Below the pieces are notes generated by a model that searched no databases, was not told the DNA's origin, and saw only the letters and a program-made list of their open reading frames with translations. From DAOUJW01 sp034422115 (GTDB lineage Bacteria; Chloroflexota; Dehalococcoidia; Lucifugimonadales; UBA2985), in NCBI GenBank assembly GCA_034422115.1, contig DAOUJW010000025.1:120564-184563 (forward strand): a DNA stretch of 64,000 nucleotides, in the 5' to 3' direction. Of this stretch, positions 29,966 to 38,407 are shown piece by piece; the first letter of the stretch is position 1; each line of letters begins with the position of its first letter. A program made the position numbers and the translations under genes.

Positions 29966-30448
29966 ATGCAAATGACAACGCAAAGCGAGACCAACCACGT
30001 TGAGCAGCAGCCGGAGGAGGCTCAGCCCGGCGTGAGGACTAGGATAAAGGGCGCAGCCCGCGAGCAGACGGAGGACGTGAACAGGGCCATGCGGGAGGTG
30101 CTGGGCAAGAGCAAGGACGTAGCCAGCAGCGTTGGGGAGTCGCTGAGGGACACTATCAAGTCGGTGCGGAGCGCCCGGGACTCCGTGGTGATGGTTAGGA
30201 TGAGCAAGGCGAGCCTCCGCAAGCTGGACGCCCTGGTGGACTGCGGCCTGACCAAGAGCAGGTCGGAGGCCGCGGCCTTCCTCGTTTCAGAGGGGATCAA
30301 GGCAAGGGCAGACGTGTATGACAAGATCGCCGAGCAGTCTGAGGTGATACGCAACGCGCGGGCGGAGCTCAGCCGCCTGCTGGACGGGGAGATTGAGCCC
30401 GGAGACTCCGATGATGACCGGGGCTACAGGCACATACCGGTGAGCTAG
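29966..30448 (+). CDS. Ribbon-helix-helix-like protein of unknown function
   Basis: About 160 residues from ATG 29966; GTG 29963 and ATG 29972 are alternatives. Residues 5-30 are acidic and flexible. Residues about 30-72 form a helix with VLGKSKDVASSVGESLRDTIKS spacing (parts only). From about 75 a strand-helix-helix pattern appears: VVMVRMSKASLRKLDAL, then SRSEAAAFLVSEGIKAR, as in RHH DNA-binding proteins. A C-terminal helix (IRNARAELSRLL) may serve dimerisation. The promoter has a 12-bp palindrome suitable for autoregulation. The nuclease-like gene begins 30 bases downstream, so the two may form a unit. Confidence 0.65.
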   Translation: MQMTTQSETNHVEQQPEEAQPGVRTRIKGAAREQTEDVNRAMREVLGKSKDVASSVGESLRDTIKSVRSARDSVVMVRMSKASLRKLDALVDCGLTKSRSEAAAFLVSEGIKARADVYDKIAEQSEVIRNARAELSRLLDGEIEPGDSDDDRGYRHIPVS

Positions 30449-30478
30449 CGGGCCGGGTTTGCTTGCGGGGTATGACTC

Positions 30479-31618
30479 ATGGCTGAACGTATATACAACA
30501 GAAGCGGTGACGGGGGGCTAGAACCCCTTGAAGAGTTGCCCTTTGCTACCGAGGACGATTTGCAGAAGCTCATTGCAGACCACCCGGAGCTGCTGGACGG
30601 GGAGCAGATGCGGCCGGGTGACCCTCGACGCTGGATTCTAATTACTCGCGAGAAGGGGATAGCCCAGACCCCTGACTCTAGCGCCTGGTGGTCGCTTGAC
30701 CACCTGATTGTCGACCAGGACGCAGTGCCGACGCTCGTAGAGGTGAAACGCGGTTCGAACTCTGAGATCCGCCGCACCATAGTCGGGCAGATGCTGGAGT
30801 ACGCTGCCCATGCTTCCCAGACCTGGACTGCCGACGATCTCCGAGAGACCTTTGAGCGGTCGGCTCAAACTAGAGGGGTAGATCCGGGTGAAGAGCTTGG
30901 AAGGCTGCTGCAGTTGGACGGAGAACCGGATGCGGACGTGTTCTGGGAGAACGTGGCAAGAAACCTTGACGCGAAGCGTCTTCGTCTGCTGTTCGTTGCG
31001 GACGAGATACCTGACACGCTTGAGCGGGTTGTGGAGTTCCTCAACGCTCAGATGCCCAACATTGAGGTGTTAGCAGTGGAGATCAAGCAGTTCCGGGGTG
31101 GGTCGACTCAGACACTAGTGCCGCGCGTCCTTGGAAGGATCGCGGCCGCATCAAGCACAGGTTCGACAGGTTCACGTCAATTTCTAACGCCAGAGGCGTT
31201 CTTCGAAGCGCTTCCTAACGAACAGGCTCTGGATGTGGCAAAGCGGCTCATTGACAAAGCTCAGGAGAACGGTGCTTTTCCAGCCTGGGGTTCGAGTGGT
31301 GTTAGCATACGGATAGGTTGCAGACTCTGGCGTCAACCTGTGACAGTCGCTTGGTTATTCCTACCAGGTGCGTCGGGGCTGGGTTTAAGAAACGTCACAT
31401 TTGGCGCGGCCATATTCAGCTACGATCCACCCCCTGGTGAGGAATTAAGTGACACGCTGATTAGATGGGCAGATCAGTTCTCAGGAGATGACTTTGCTAA
31501 AGACGTATCTGGAACTGGAGCCAGGGCTTGGGAAGTTGGCTATGACGCCGCGGCACAGCACATAGACCTGCTGGCAGACAGACTTGCAGGAGTCCTATCG
31601 GAGTTGCGGTCGCTGTAA
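30479..31618 (+). CDS. Predicted PD-(D/E)XK nuclease family protein
   Basis: A 379-residue protein. Residues 25-45 (TEDDLQKLIADHPELL) resemble the N-terminus of DUF91/NucS-like endonucleases. The catalytic core pattern is D74 (SLDHLIVD), E88-V-K90 (LVEVKRG) and Q104-x3-Y108 (GQMLEYA), matching PD-(D/E)XK nucleases of the QxxxY type. The second half (about 180-379) is less recognisable and has more A/T-rich codons than its neighbours, which suggests acquisition. It follows an RHH-like gene and lies between dispersed repeats. DNA repair or defence are both possible; neither is shown. Confidence 0.7.
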   Translation: MAERIYNRSGDGGLEPLEELPFATEDDLQKLIADHPELLDGEQMRPGDPRRWILITREKGIAQTPDSSAWWSLDHLIVDQDAVPTLVEVKRGSNSEIRRTIVGQMLEYAAHASQTWTADDLRETFERSAQTRGVDPGEELGRLLQLDGEPDADVFWENVARNLDAKRLRLLFVADEIPDTLERVVEFLNAQMPNIEVLAVEIKQFRGGSTQTLVPRVLGRIAAASSTGSTGSRQFLTPEAFFEALPNEQALDVAKRLIDKAQENGAFPAWGSSGVSIRIGCRLWRQPVTVAWLFLPGASGLGLRNVTFGAAIFSYDPPPGEELSDTLIRWADQFSGDDFAKDVSGTGARAWEVGYDAAAQHIDLLADRLAGVLSELRSL

Positions 31619-31654
31619 CCCGGTTCCCAGGAATAGTCTGAACAAGCCCAATCC

Positions 31655-31743
31655 ACTCCCGCGAAAGCCTGCCCCGTACTCCGATACGGGGGCGGGAGTC
31701 CACACCCCACCCCTTCTGGATTCCTGCCTACGCAGGAATGGTC
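31655..31743. repeat. Dispersed repeat A-like unit
   Basis: Contains actcccgcg...gcgggagt and attcctgcctacgcaggaat, plus ccccgtactccgatacgggg, a form shared with the 35203 unit. It fills most of the gap between the nuclease and the reverse-strand oxidoreductase. Confidence 0.7.
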
Positions 31744-31796
31744 ATAATGGTGTCATTAGGCGGGATGGTCATGTTTGCTGCTTGTTCAGGGGTTTC

Positions 31797-32741
31797 CTAG
31801 ACCGTCAGCACCACCTTGCCAAAGAAGTCCGACTCCTCCATGACGCGGTGGGCCTTGTCGGCTTCCTCCAGCGGGAAGACGTGGGCCACCACCGGCTTCA
31901 GGTCGCCCCTGGCAAAGAGGGGCAGAATGGCTGGCATATCCTCTCTGGGCTTCATGCGGGAGCCCATTATGGTGAGCTCCCTTGTCCACAGCTGGCCCAG
32001 GTGGAACTCCGTCCGGTATCCCGCCGACACCCCGCAGTTGATGAACGTGCCGCCGGTCTTGAGGCTGGCGAAGCACTGCTCCCAGACGGATGCCCCAATG
32101 TGGTCAAGTGCCACGTCTACGCCCTGGCCGTCGGTTAGCTCCCGGACCCTGGCGGCCACGTCCTCCGTCTTGTAGTTGATTACCGCGTCCGCCCCCAGGC
32201 TGATGGCCTTTTGCAGCTTCTCGTCCGTGCTGGCGGTGGTGAGCACCCGGCAGGAGGCCAGCTTTGCTATCTGTATGGCGGCTATGCCCACGCCGCTCCC
32301 GGCGGCCATTATCAGCACGTCCTGCCCGATAGTGATGCCGACCTTGCGCATCAGCAGGCGCCAGGCGGTGGCAAAGGACACGTAGATGGAGGACGCCTCC
32401 TCGTAGCTCATGCCGTCAGGGATGGGGTACAGGTCCATGTAGTGGGACCTGGCGAACTCGGCGTAGGCCCCGGGCATACCGCCAAGCACCCTGTCGCCGA
32501 CCCTGAGGTTGGGCACGGCGTCGCCCACCTGCACGACCTCGCCGGCGCCCTCCATGCCCAGCACCAGAGGCAGAGACGTTCGGGTGCCGTGGGATCCCTC
32601 CCGCACGAACATCTCACGCCTGTTCAGGGCGCAGGCGCGCACCTTCACCAGGACCTGCTCAGGACCAATCTCCGGCTCCGGGACGTCGCCGTAGACCAGC
32701 TTGTCCGGCCCTCCGTACTCCGATACGTAGACTGCCTTCAT
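31797..32741 (-). CDS. Zinc-independent MDR family alcohol dehydrogenase/quinone oxidoreductase
   Basis: A 314-residue medium-chain dehydrogenase. The N-terminal GroES-like domain has PLVLGMEGAGEVVQVG. The NAD(P) domain has VLIMAAGSGVGIAAIQIAKL. The typical structural-zinc cysteine cluster is absent and the catalytic Cys-His pair is not obvious, as in quinone oxidoreductase-type members. LDHIGASVWEQC and the FFGKVVLTV end complete it. NADPH-dependent reduction of a quinone or enone is the likely reaction type; the substrate is unknown. Transcribed away from nfeD. Confidence 0.85.
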   Translation of the reverse strand: MKAVYVSEYGGPDKLVYGDVPEPEIGPEQVLVKVRACALNRREMFVREGSHGTRTSLPLVLGMEGAGEVVQVGDAVPNLRVGDRVLGGMPGAYAEFARSHYMDLYPIPDGMSYEEASSIYVSFATAWRLLMRKVGITIGQDVLIMAAGSGVGIAAIQIAKLASCRVLTTASTDEKLQKAISLGADAVINYKTEDVAARVRELTDGQGVDVALDHIGASVWEQCFASLKTGGTFINCGVSAGYRTEFHLGQLWTRELTIMGSRMKPREDMPAILPLFARGDLKPVVAHVFPLEEADKAHRVMEESDFFGKVVLTV

Positions 32742-32810
32742 AATCCCCTCCGTTGTGGCGGTACAGGTGCATAATCCAGGGAATTGGCTGCCGGGTCAAG
32801 GGTGGAGTCA

Positions 32811-32846
32811 CCCCCATCCTAACCTTCCCCCGCTCGCGGGGGAAGG
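32811..32846. repeat. Dispersed repeat B, copy 2
   Basis: cccccatcct followed by the hairpin ccttcccccgc / gcgggggaagg. It sits between the divergent oxidoreductase and nfeD genes. Confidence 0.7.
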
Positions 32847-32887
32847 GATGCTTTGGTTGCTCGCGCTCGGAGGAACAGAAGCGCGCG

Positions 32888-32916
32888 TTGACCGCGCGCG
32901 CCTCAACGCCGATAAT
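32888..32916 (+). promoter_or_regulatory. Promoter of nfeD-slipin operon
   Basis: TTGACC (32888-32893), 17-bp spacer, GATAAT (32911-32916), 19 bases before the ATG. The -35 lies in the inverted repeat gcgcgcg-ttgac-cgcgcgc, which could be an operator or a melting barrier. Confidence 0.5.
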
Positions 32917-32934
32917 GGAAGACAGAGGAACACC

Positions 32935-34302
32935 ATGTCGTACAGGATACACACCGGACGAACGGGCGCGCTTTCATCGGGGAGGCCGTTGCTGCACGCG
33001 GCGATACTCTGCCTGGCGCTGCTGGCTCTGGCGGGGGGTCTGACGGGCGTCAGCCTGGCCCAGGGGAAACACGCCGTGCTCGTGGAGATTGACGCCGCCA
33101 TCAACCCCATAACGGCCGGCTACCTGGAGCGATCGATGGACCAGGCAAGGGAGGACGGGGCTGAGCTTATAGTAGTCCAGCTGGACACCCCCGGCGGGAT
33201 GTTCGACGCGACCAGGGACATGGTGACCGTACTACTGGGGTCCGCAGTGCCCTCCGCGGTGTATGTTGCCCCCAGAGGGTCCAGGGCCGCCTCCGCGGGA
33301 GCGTTCGTAACGGCCGCGGCCAACTTCGCAGTCATGGCGCCCGCCACAAACATCGGCGCAGCCAGTCCCGTGGGCGCAGGCGGCGAAGAGCTGCCGGAGA
33401 CCATCAAGAGCAAGGCCACGGAGGACGCCGCCGCCCTGATGAGGGACATCGCCACCGAGCGCGGGAGGAACGTGGAGAAGCTGGAGGCGACCGTGCTGAA
33501 CGCGGCAGCCTACACCTCCGAGGAGGCTTTGGACCTTAACGTCGTGGACTTTGTTGCCGGGGACCTGGAGGAGCTTCTGGAGGAGCTTGACGGCAGGGTA
33601 GCGGATACGCCCTTTGGCCCCGTCACCCTGGACACCCAGGGACTGGACGTCCGCAGGGTGGAGATGACGCCGGTTGAGCGGTTCCTTTTGATTCTCTCCA
33701 ACCCCAACATAGCATTTCTTCTCATCTCCATCGGCGGGCTGGCCATAATGATAGAGCTGTTCAACTTCGGAATGGTTGTGCCGGGCCTCATCGGGGTCAC
33801 CAGCCTCATTCTGGCCTTCGTAGCCCTGGGCAACCTGCCGGTGAACTGGGCGGGAGTGGCCTTCATCGTGCTGGCGATGGTGCTGCTCGGCCTTGAGGTT
33901 ATGGTGGCGGGATTCGGCGTGCTTGGTATCGGCGCTGTGGCCAGCTTTGTCATTGGCGGGTTGCTCCTGTTCCATCGATTCGGTCCGCCCTCTCCGACGA
34001 TGCCGGACGTGAGCGTGAACATCTGGCTGCTGGTGGCGACGACTGTCGTCCTGCTGGGCGGAGGAGCCTGGTTTGTAATGACCATCGTGAAGTCGAGGCA
34101 GGGGGAGAACCCGTCGACGGCCGACGACGTTGTCGGCGAGGTTGGTATGGTAACATCGGACTTGTCGCCCGTCGGGACTGTGCAGTTGCCCAGCGGCCTG
34201 TGGTCGGCAGTCGCAGAGGACGACGAGCCCATCGCGGCGGGAGAGCGAGTCAGGGTGGTTGGCATGCAGGGCCTAATCGTTAGCGTGCAGAGGGCCAGAT
34301 AA
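32935..34302 (+). CDS. NfeD family membrane serine protease
   Basis: A 455-residue protein from ATG 32935; the longer frame upstream runs through repeat B and is not used. A signal segment (LLHAAILCLALLALAGG) is followed by a ClpP-like protease domain (about 45-235) with LDTPGGMFDATRDMV and the nucleophile region RAASAGAFVTAAA; the Ser in ASAG pairs with a downstream Lys (TIKSKATEDAAA). Four or five membrane helices (about 245-375) follow, then a soluble OB-fold NfeD domain. Long NfeD proteins cleave stomatin-like partners; the next gene encodes one. Confidence 0.9.
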   Translation: MSYRIHTGRTGALSSGRPLLHAAILCLALLALAGGLTGVSLAQGKHAVLVEIDAAINPITAGYLERSMDQAREDGAELIVVQLDTPGGMFDATRDMVTVLLGSAVPSAVYVAPRGSRAASAGAFVTAAANFAVMAPATNIGAASPVGAGGEELPETIKSKATEDAAALMRDIATERGRNVEKLEATVLNAAAYTSEEALDLNVVDFVAGDLEELLEELDGRVADTPFGPVTLDTQGLDVRRVEMTPVERFLLILSNPNIAFLLISIGGLAIMIELFNFGMVVPGLIGVTSLILAFVALGNLPVNWAGVAFIVLAMVLLGLEVMVAGFGVLGIGAVASFVIGGLLLFHRFGPPSPTMPDVSVNIWLLVATTVVLLGGGAWFVMTIVKSRQGENPSTADDVVGEVGMVTSDLSPVGTVQLPSGLWSAVAEDDEPIAAGERVRVVGMQGLIVSVQRAR

Positions 34303-34314
34303 GAAAGGAGCGGT

Positions 34315-35178
34315 ATGGTTTTCTGGAGAATAGTCAAGCAGTACGAGCGGATGGTGGTGCTGAGGTGGGGAAAGTTCATGGACGTGCGAGGGCCTGGCCT
34401 GAGGCTGGTGATTCCGTTCATTGACCAGCCGGTGAAGGTGGACATCAGGGAGCAGGTGGACAGGGTGCCCACCCAGAAGTACATCACGTCCGACAACGTG
34501 GTGGTGGACATGGACTTTGTGATCTACTACAGGGTCCTCCAGGGCGACGACGAGGTCAGGAAGGCCGTCATGGACATAGAGAACTACAGGCTGGCTACGA
34601 TAAACCTCTCCTTCGCCACCCTGAGGGCGGTGATAGGCTCCACAACCCTGAGCGAGGCGCTATCGGAGCGAGAGAGGATCCGGGACCAGTTGCAGCTGCG
34701 TATGGACGAGGTCACGGGGCGGTGGGGCATCAAGGTCAGCCAGGTTGAGATCAACGAGATCGACCCGCCGCCCGGGGTGAAGGCCGCTATGGAACGGGAG
34801 AAGTCCGCGGCGGCCATCAAGACGGCGGAGATAACGGAGTCAGAAGGCGCGCGCCAGGCGGCCATCAACCGCGCCGAGGGCGAGAAGCAGTCGGCCATAC
34901 TCACGGCGGAGGGCGCGCGTCAGGCGGAGATACTGAACGCCGAGGGCGATCAGCAGGCGGCCATCCTTCGCGCTGAGGGCTTCAGCACGGCCCTGGCCAG
35001 GATCAACTCCGTAGCGGAGTCCGCCGACTCACGGACAATGAGCCTCCAGTACTTTGATACGCTGAGGCAGATGGGCAACAGCCCGGCGACCAAGTTCATT
35101 TTCCCAATGGAGTTCACCAGTATGCTGGACTCCTTCATCGGCTCTACCGCTAGGCGCGGCAACGACCAGCAGAACTAA
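34315..35178 (+). CDS. Slipin / stomatin-like SPFH protein
   Basis: A 287-residue membrane-associated protein. The SPFH domain (about 5-160) shows YERMVVLRWGKFMDVRGPGL and VDIREQVDRVPTQ (parts). A long Ala/Glu coiled coil follows with repeats AEGEKQSAIL, AEGARQAEIL and AEGDQQAAIL. The N-terminus replaces a clear membrane hairpin with FWRIVKQYER, so anchoring may need NfeD or a monotopic helix. Gene pairing with nfeD, 12 bases apart, is the classical arrangement, and both probably act in membrane microdomain or envelope protein control. Confidence 0.9.
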   Translation: MVFWRIVKQYERMVVLRWGKFMDVRGPGLRLVIPFIDQPVKVDIREQVDRVPTQKYITSDNVVVDMDFVIYYRVLQGDDEVRKAVMDIENYRLATINLSFATLRAVIGSTTLSEALSERERIRDQLQLRMDEVTGRWGIKVSQVEINEIDPPPGVKAAMEREKSAAAIKTAEITESEGARQAAINRAEGEKQSAILTAEGARQAEILNAEGDQQAAILRAEGFSTALARINSVAESADSRTMSLQYFDTLRQMGNSPATKFIFPMEFTSMLDSFIGSTARRGNDQQN

Positions 35179-35202
35179 AGTGGTTAAGCGTTTGAGAATA
35201 GA

Positions 35203-35262
35203 CCCCCATCCCCGTATCAAGTACGGGGCAGGCTCCAACCTTCCCCCGCTTGCGGGGGAAGG
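35203..35262. repeat. Dispersed repeat B, copy 3
   Basis: cccccatccccgtatcaag and tacggggcagg form one hairpin, ccttcccccgc / gcgggggaagg another. The terminal gaagggg lies 8-13 bases before the M24 peptidase ATG and may serve as its ribosome site. Confidence 0.75.
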
Positions 35263-35274
35263 GGTATACAGGCC

Positions 35275-36450
35275 ATGACCCAGGGACACCTGATTGCCCA
35301 GGCGCAGGAGTACATGGCGCAGTCGGACGTGGACGGCTGGCTGCTGTACGACTACCGGGGGATGAACCCGTTTCTGCCGCTGGTCATCGGCCCGTTGGCT
35401 ATGGTCACACGCCCGGTGCTTCTCTTCATCCCCGCGGAGGGTGAGTCAATGCTGCTGGCGCACCACGTGGACACAGGCCGGTTTGCCGGGTACGACGGGC
35501 GTATCGTCGGGTACACGGGCCGCGAACTCCTCCTGAACCACCTGGGCGAGGCGCTGGAGGGTCGCAGAAGGGTGGCGATGGAGTACTCCCCAATGGCCGC
35601 CCTGCCGCGCATCTCCCGCGTCGACGCCGGAGCGGTGGAGATGGTGAGGAGCCTGGGCGTTGAGGTGGTCTCCTCTGCGGACCTGGTGCAGTACGCCACC
35701 CAGAGATGGAGCGACGCCCAGGTGCAGTCCCACAAGAGGGCGGCGGCTAAGCTGAGCCTGATTATTGCTGAGGCGTTCGAGTTCATGGGGCAGAACTTGA
35801 GCGATGAACCGTCGGAGTTGGACGTGGCGCGCTTCATCCTGCGCCGCTTTGAGGAGGAGGACCTGGAGACGCCGGACGGCCCGGTGGTGGCGGTGGATGC
35901 GCACGGCAGCGATCCCCACTACCTTCCAACCGAAGACGCGGCGTTCCCAATACGGCCGGGAAGCTGGGTGCTGATAGACATGTGGGCCAGGGAATCGTCC
36001 CATGAAGACGCCATTTTCGCCGACATCACCTGGGTTGGATATGCCGGAGATGAAGCGCCGCCGCTCCACCAGGAGATATTCGACGTTGTGACGGGCGCGA
36101 GGAACGCGGCGCTGGGGTTCCTGAGCAACGCCTTTGCCGGGGGAGACGCCGTAGAGGGCTGGGAGGTGGACCGCGTGGCCCGGGACTACATCTCATCCAG
36201 TGGCTACGGCGACTACTTCACCCACCGGCTGGGCCACAGCCTGGGCACGGAGGTCCACGGCGACGCGGTGAACCTGGACGGCTGGGAGACCCACGACACG
36301 CGGCTGATAATCCCGCGCATAGGGGTCACCATTGAGCCCGGCATATACCTGCCGCAGTTCGGGATGCGCTCAGAGATAGACGTGTACATCTCGGAGACCG
36401 GCCCGGAGGTCACCACCTCCGTTCAGAGGGAAGTGGTGCTGATAGGGTAG
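35275..36450 (+). CDS. M24 family peptidase (Xaa-Pro aminopeptidase/creatinase-like)
   Basis: A 391-residue protein. The N-terminal creatinase-type domain (1-155) has VDGWLLYDYRGMNPF. The pita-bread domain has an Asp pair (LIDMWARES and FADITWVGY), His in HRLGHSLGTEVHG and two Glu in IEPGIYLPQFGMRSEIDVYI (given in parts), so all five metal ligands are present. Likely a dinuclear-metal dipeptidase or Pro-specific aminopeptidase. The ribosome site comes from the repeat unit directly upstream. Confidence 0.88.
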   Translation: MTQGHLIAQAQEYMAQSDVDGWLLYDYRGMNPFLPLVIGPLAMVTRPVLLFIPAEGESMLLAHHVDTGRFAGYDGRIVGYTGRELLLNHLGEALEGRRRVAMEYSPMAALPRISRVDAGAVEMVRSLGVEVVSSADLVQYATQRWSDAQVQSHKRAAAKLSLIIAEAFEFMGQNLSDEPSELDVARFILRRFEEEDLETPDGPVVAVDAHGSDPHYLPTEDAAFPIRPGSWVLIDMWARESSHEDAIFADITWVGYAGDEAPPLHQEIFDVVTGARNAALGFLSNAFAGGDAVEGWEVDRVARDYISSSGYGDYFTHRLGHSLGTEVHGDAVNLDGWETHDTRLIIPRIGVTIEPGIYLPQFGMRSEIDVYISETGPEVTTSVQREVVLIG

Positions 36451-36521
36451 TTTTCCCGCTGGTGGCCCTTTGGGAGACCTTGGATAGCTCCAGCGTCCAG
36501 TTGGAAAAGCCTCACCCCTCC

Positions 36522-36587
36522 GTCACTCCCGCGTAGGCGGGAGTCCACGCCCCACCTGTCCTGGATCCTGCCTGCGCAGGAATGGTC
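36522..36587. repeat. Dispersed repeat A-like unit
   Basis: actcccgcgtaggcgggagt and a related atcctgcctgcgcaggaat hairpin. The rest of 36451-36671 shows no gene; the hairpins could stop transcription from both sides. Confidence 0.7.
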
Positions 36588-36671
36588 TGGTAGGCCGGCC
36601 GTTTGTGGGAGCGCCTGGCGCGCAGTGCCAAGTGCTTACAAGGACTCAGCTAAAGGACTACGCCGGTTAGC

Positions 36672-37061
36672 CTACAGTGAAGCCTTGTACCTGTCCACAG
36701 CCGCCCGCGCGGCCTCTGAGTCGAAGGCGCACAGCACAAGGCGTGTGCTGGTACCCATGTACACCATGTCGATGTTGACGCCGGAGTCGGCGATGAACCG
36801 CGCCACCTTGCCCAACTCCCCTGGCCGGTCGTCCACGTCCACCGTGAACACCTCCCGCTGGTGGTCAATCTCAAGGTCGATTTCGCCCAAAGCCTCTCTG
36901 ACGCCGTCCATCTCGTTCACCAGAATGTGGAGGTAGCTCTTGCCGGCCGAGGAGAAGGAGCAGTACCCCTCTATGTTGATACCGGCCTTTCCCATGCTCT
37001 CTCCCACCTGGGCCAGCGCGCCGGGAATGTCATTGAGGACTATAGTCAGGTCGTACGGCAT
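36672..37061 (-). CDS. Tandem ACT domain protein
   Basis: A 129-residue protein made of two ACT domains. The first begins YDLTIVLNDIPGALAQVGESM and the second VFTVDVDDRPGELGKVARFIADSGVNID (key parts IVLNDIPGAL and VDVDDRPGEL). ACT pairs bind small ligands, often amino acids, and regulate partner enzymes. No catalytic domain is fused. It is the last gene of the reverse-strand operon with greA, lysS and serS, 54 bases after serS. The ligand is unknown. Confidence 0.82.
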   Translation of the reverse strand: MPYDLTIVLNDIPGALAQVGESMGKAGINIEGYCSFSSAGKSYLHILVNEMDGVREALGEIDLEIDHQREVFTVDVDDRPGELGKVARFIADSGVNIDMVYMGTSTRLVLCAFDSEAARAAVDRYKASL

Positions 37062-37115
37062 ACTCTTCTTCCTTTCTTCAGCCTTATGCGGTGTTCTGAG
37101 GATATCTACTGCGGG

Positions 37116-38378
37116 CTAGGCGACAATCGCGTCCTGGCCCACATATTTTCGCAGCACTTCCGGCACCGATATGGAGCCGTCCGGCTGCTGGTAGTTCTCC
37201 ATTATAGCGATCAGCACCCTGGGCAGGGCCAGCCCGGAGCCGTTGAGGGTGTGAACGAACTGGGGCCTCGCCCCCGCCTGTGGCCTGAAGCGAATGTTGG
37301 CGCGCCTGGCCTGGAAGTCGATGCAGTTGGAGCAGGAGCTGACCTCCAGCCACTCGCCGCAGCCGGGGGCCCACATCTCCAGGTCGAAGGACTTGGCCGA
37401 CTGGAAGCCCAGGTCGCCGGTGCACAGCTCCAGCACGCGGTAGGGGATTTCCAGGCGTCGGCACACCTCCTCGGCAGTACGTACCAGCGTCGCCAGCTCC
37501 TCGACCGATGTCTCTGGCGTGACCAGCTTGTAAAGCTCCACCTTGTCGAACTGGTGGACGCGCTTTATGCCCCTGGTGTCCTTGCCCGCCGCGGCCTTCT
37601 CCCGCCGGAAGGACGGGGAGTGGGCGACGTAGTAGAGGGGGAGTGCGTCCGGCTCCAGGATTTCGTCCCGGTGCAGGCCGGTCAGGGGGACCTCCGCCGT
37701 GGGGATCAGCCATAGGTCGTCCTCGTCGTCGTGGTACAGGTTGTCGCCAAACTTGGGCAGGTTGCCGCTGCCCAGCATCACCTCGCGTCGCACCATGTAG
37801 GGCACGTACACCTCCTGGTAGCCGTGCTCCTGCACGTGCAGGTCAAGCATCCAGGAGATGAGGGCGCGCTGCAGCTTGGCGCCAAGGCCCGTCAGGGTGA
37901 AGAAGCGTGAGCCCGATACCTTGGCCCCCCTGGGCAGGTCGATGATGCCCAGGCGTTCACCCAGGTCCCAGTGGGCCAGAGGCTCAAAGCTGAAGCCCGA
38001 CGGCTCTCCCCAGGTGCTTACCACCCGGTTGCCGGTCTCGTCCTCCCCCACCGGAACGTCTGGCAGGGGCAGGTTGGGCAGCTTCAGCAGCTCCTCCTCC
38101 AGGCCGGCCTCCGCCTCCTTCACCTGGGTCTCCAGGGTCTTGATGCGGTCTCCGGTCTGCCGCATCTCCTCCAAGAGGTGGGCCGGCCGCTCATACATGC
38201 GGCCTATCTCCCGGCTGACCTGGTTGCGCTTGGCCCTCAGGTCGTCGGCCTCCGTGAGGTTGGAGCGGCGCTGGGCGTCAAGGGACAGAATGCTCTCCAG
38301 AGGGGCCTCCTCGCCCCTTCTGGCAAGAGCCTCTCTAACCGCTTCCGTGTCCTGTCTTATCTGCTCTATGCTGAGCAT
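37116..38378 (-). CDS. serS: Seryl-tRNA synthetase
   Basis: A 420-residue class II synthetase charging tRNA-Ser and tRNA-Sec. The N-terminal coiled-coil arm spans about 30-105 (LRAKRNQVSREIGR). Motif 2 is FRREKAAAGKDTRGIKRVHQF and motif 3 is LNGSGLALPRVLIAIMENYQ (parts). The TAEVPLTGLH substrate loop is intact. Length normal. Located 29 bases after lysS in the same operon. Confidence 0.96.
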   Translation of the reverse strand: MLSIEQIRQDTEAVREALARRGEEAPLESILSLDAQRRSNLTEADDLRAKRNQVSREIGRMYERPAHLLEEMRQTGDRIKTLETQVKEAEAGLEEELLKLPNLPLPDVPVGEDETGNRVVSTWGEPSGFSFEPLAHWDLGERLGIIDLPRGAKVSGSRFFTLTGLGAKLQRALISWMLDLHVQEHGYQEVYVPYMVRREVMLGSGNLPKFGDNLYHDDEDDLWLIPTAEVPLTGLHRDEILEPDALPLYYVAHSPSFRREKAAAGKDTRGIKRVHQFDKVELYKLVTPETSVEELATLVRTAEEVCRRLEIPYRVLELCTGDLGFQSAKSFDLEMWAPGCGEWLEVSSCSNCIDFQARRANIRFRPQAGARPQFVHTLNGSGLALPRVLIAIMENYQQPDGSISVPEVLRKYVGQDAIVA

Positions 38379-38407
38379 TCTCTGAACCTCCTGCAGCCGT
38401 CAGGGCG

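Noticed and set aside
32755..32934. Longer N-terminus for the NfeD protein
   Set aside because: The frame runs through repeat B and the promoter; the signal segment begins after ATG 32935.
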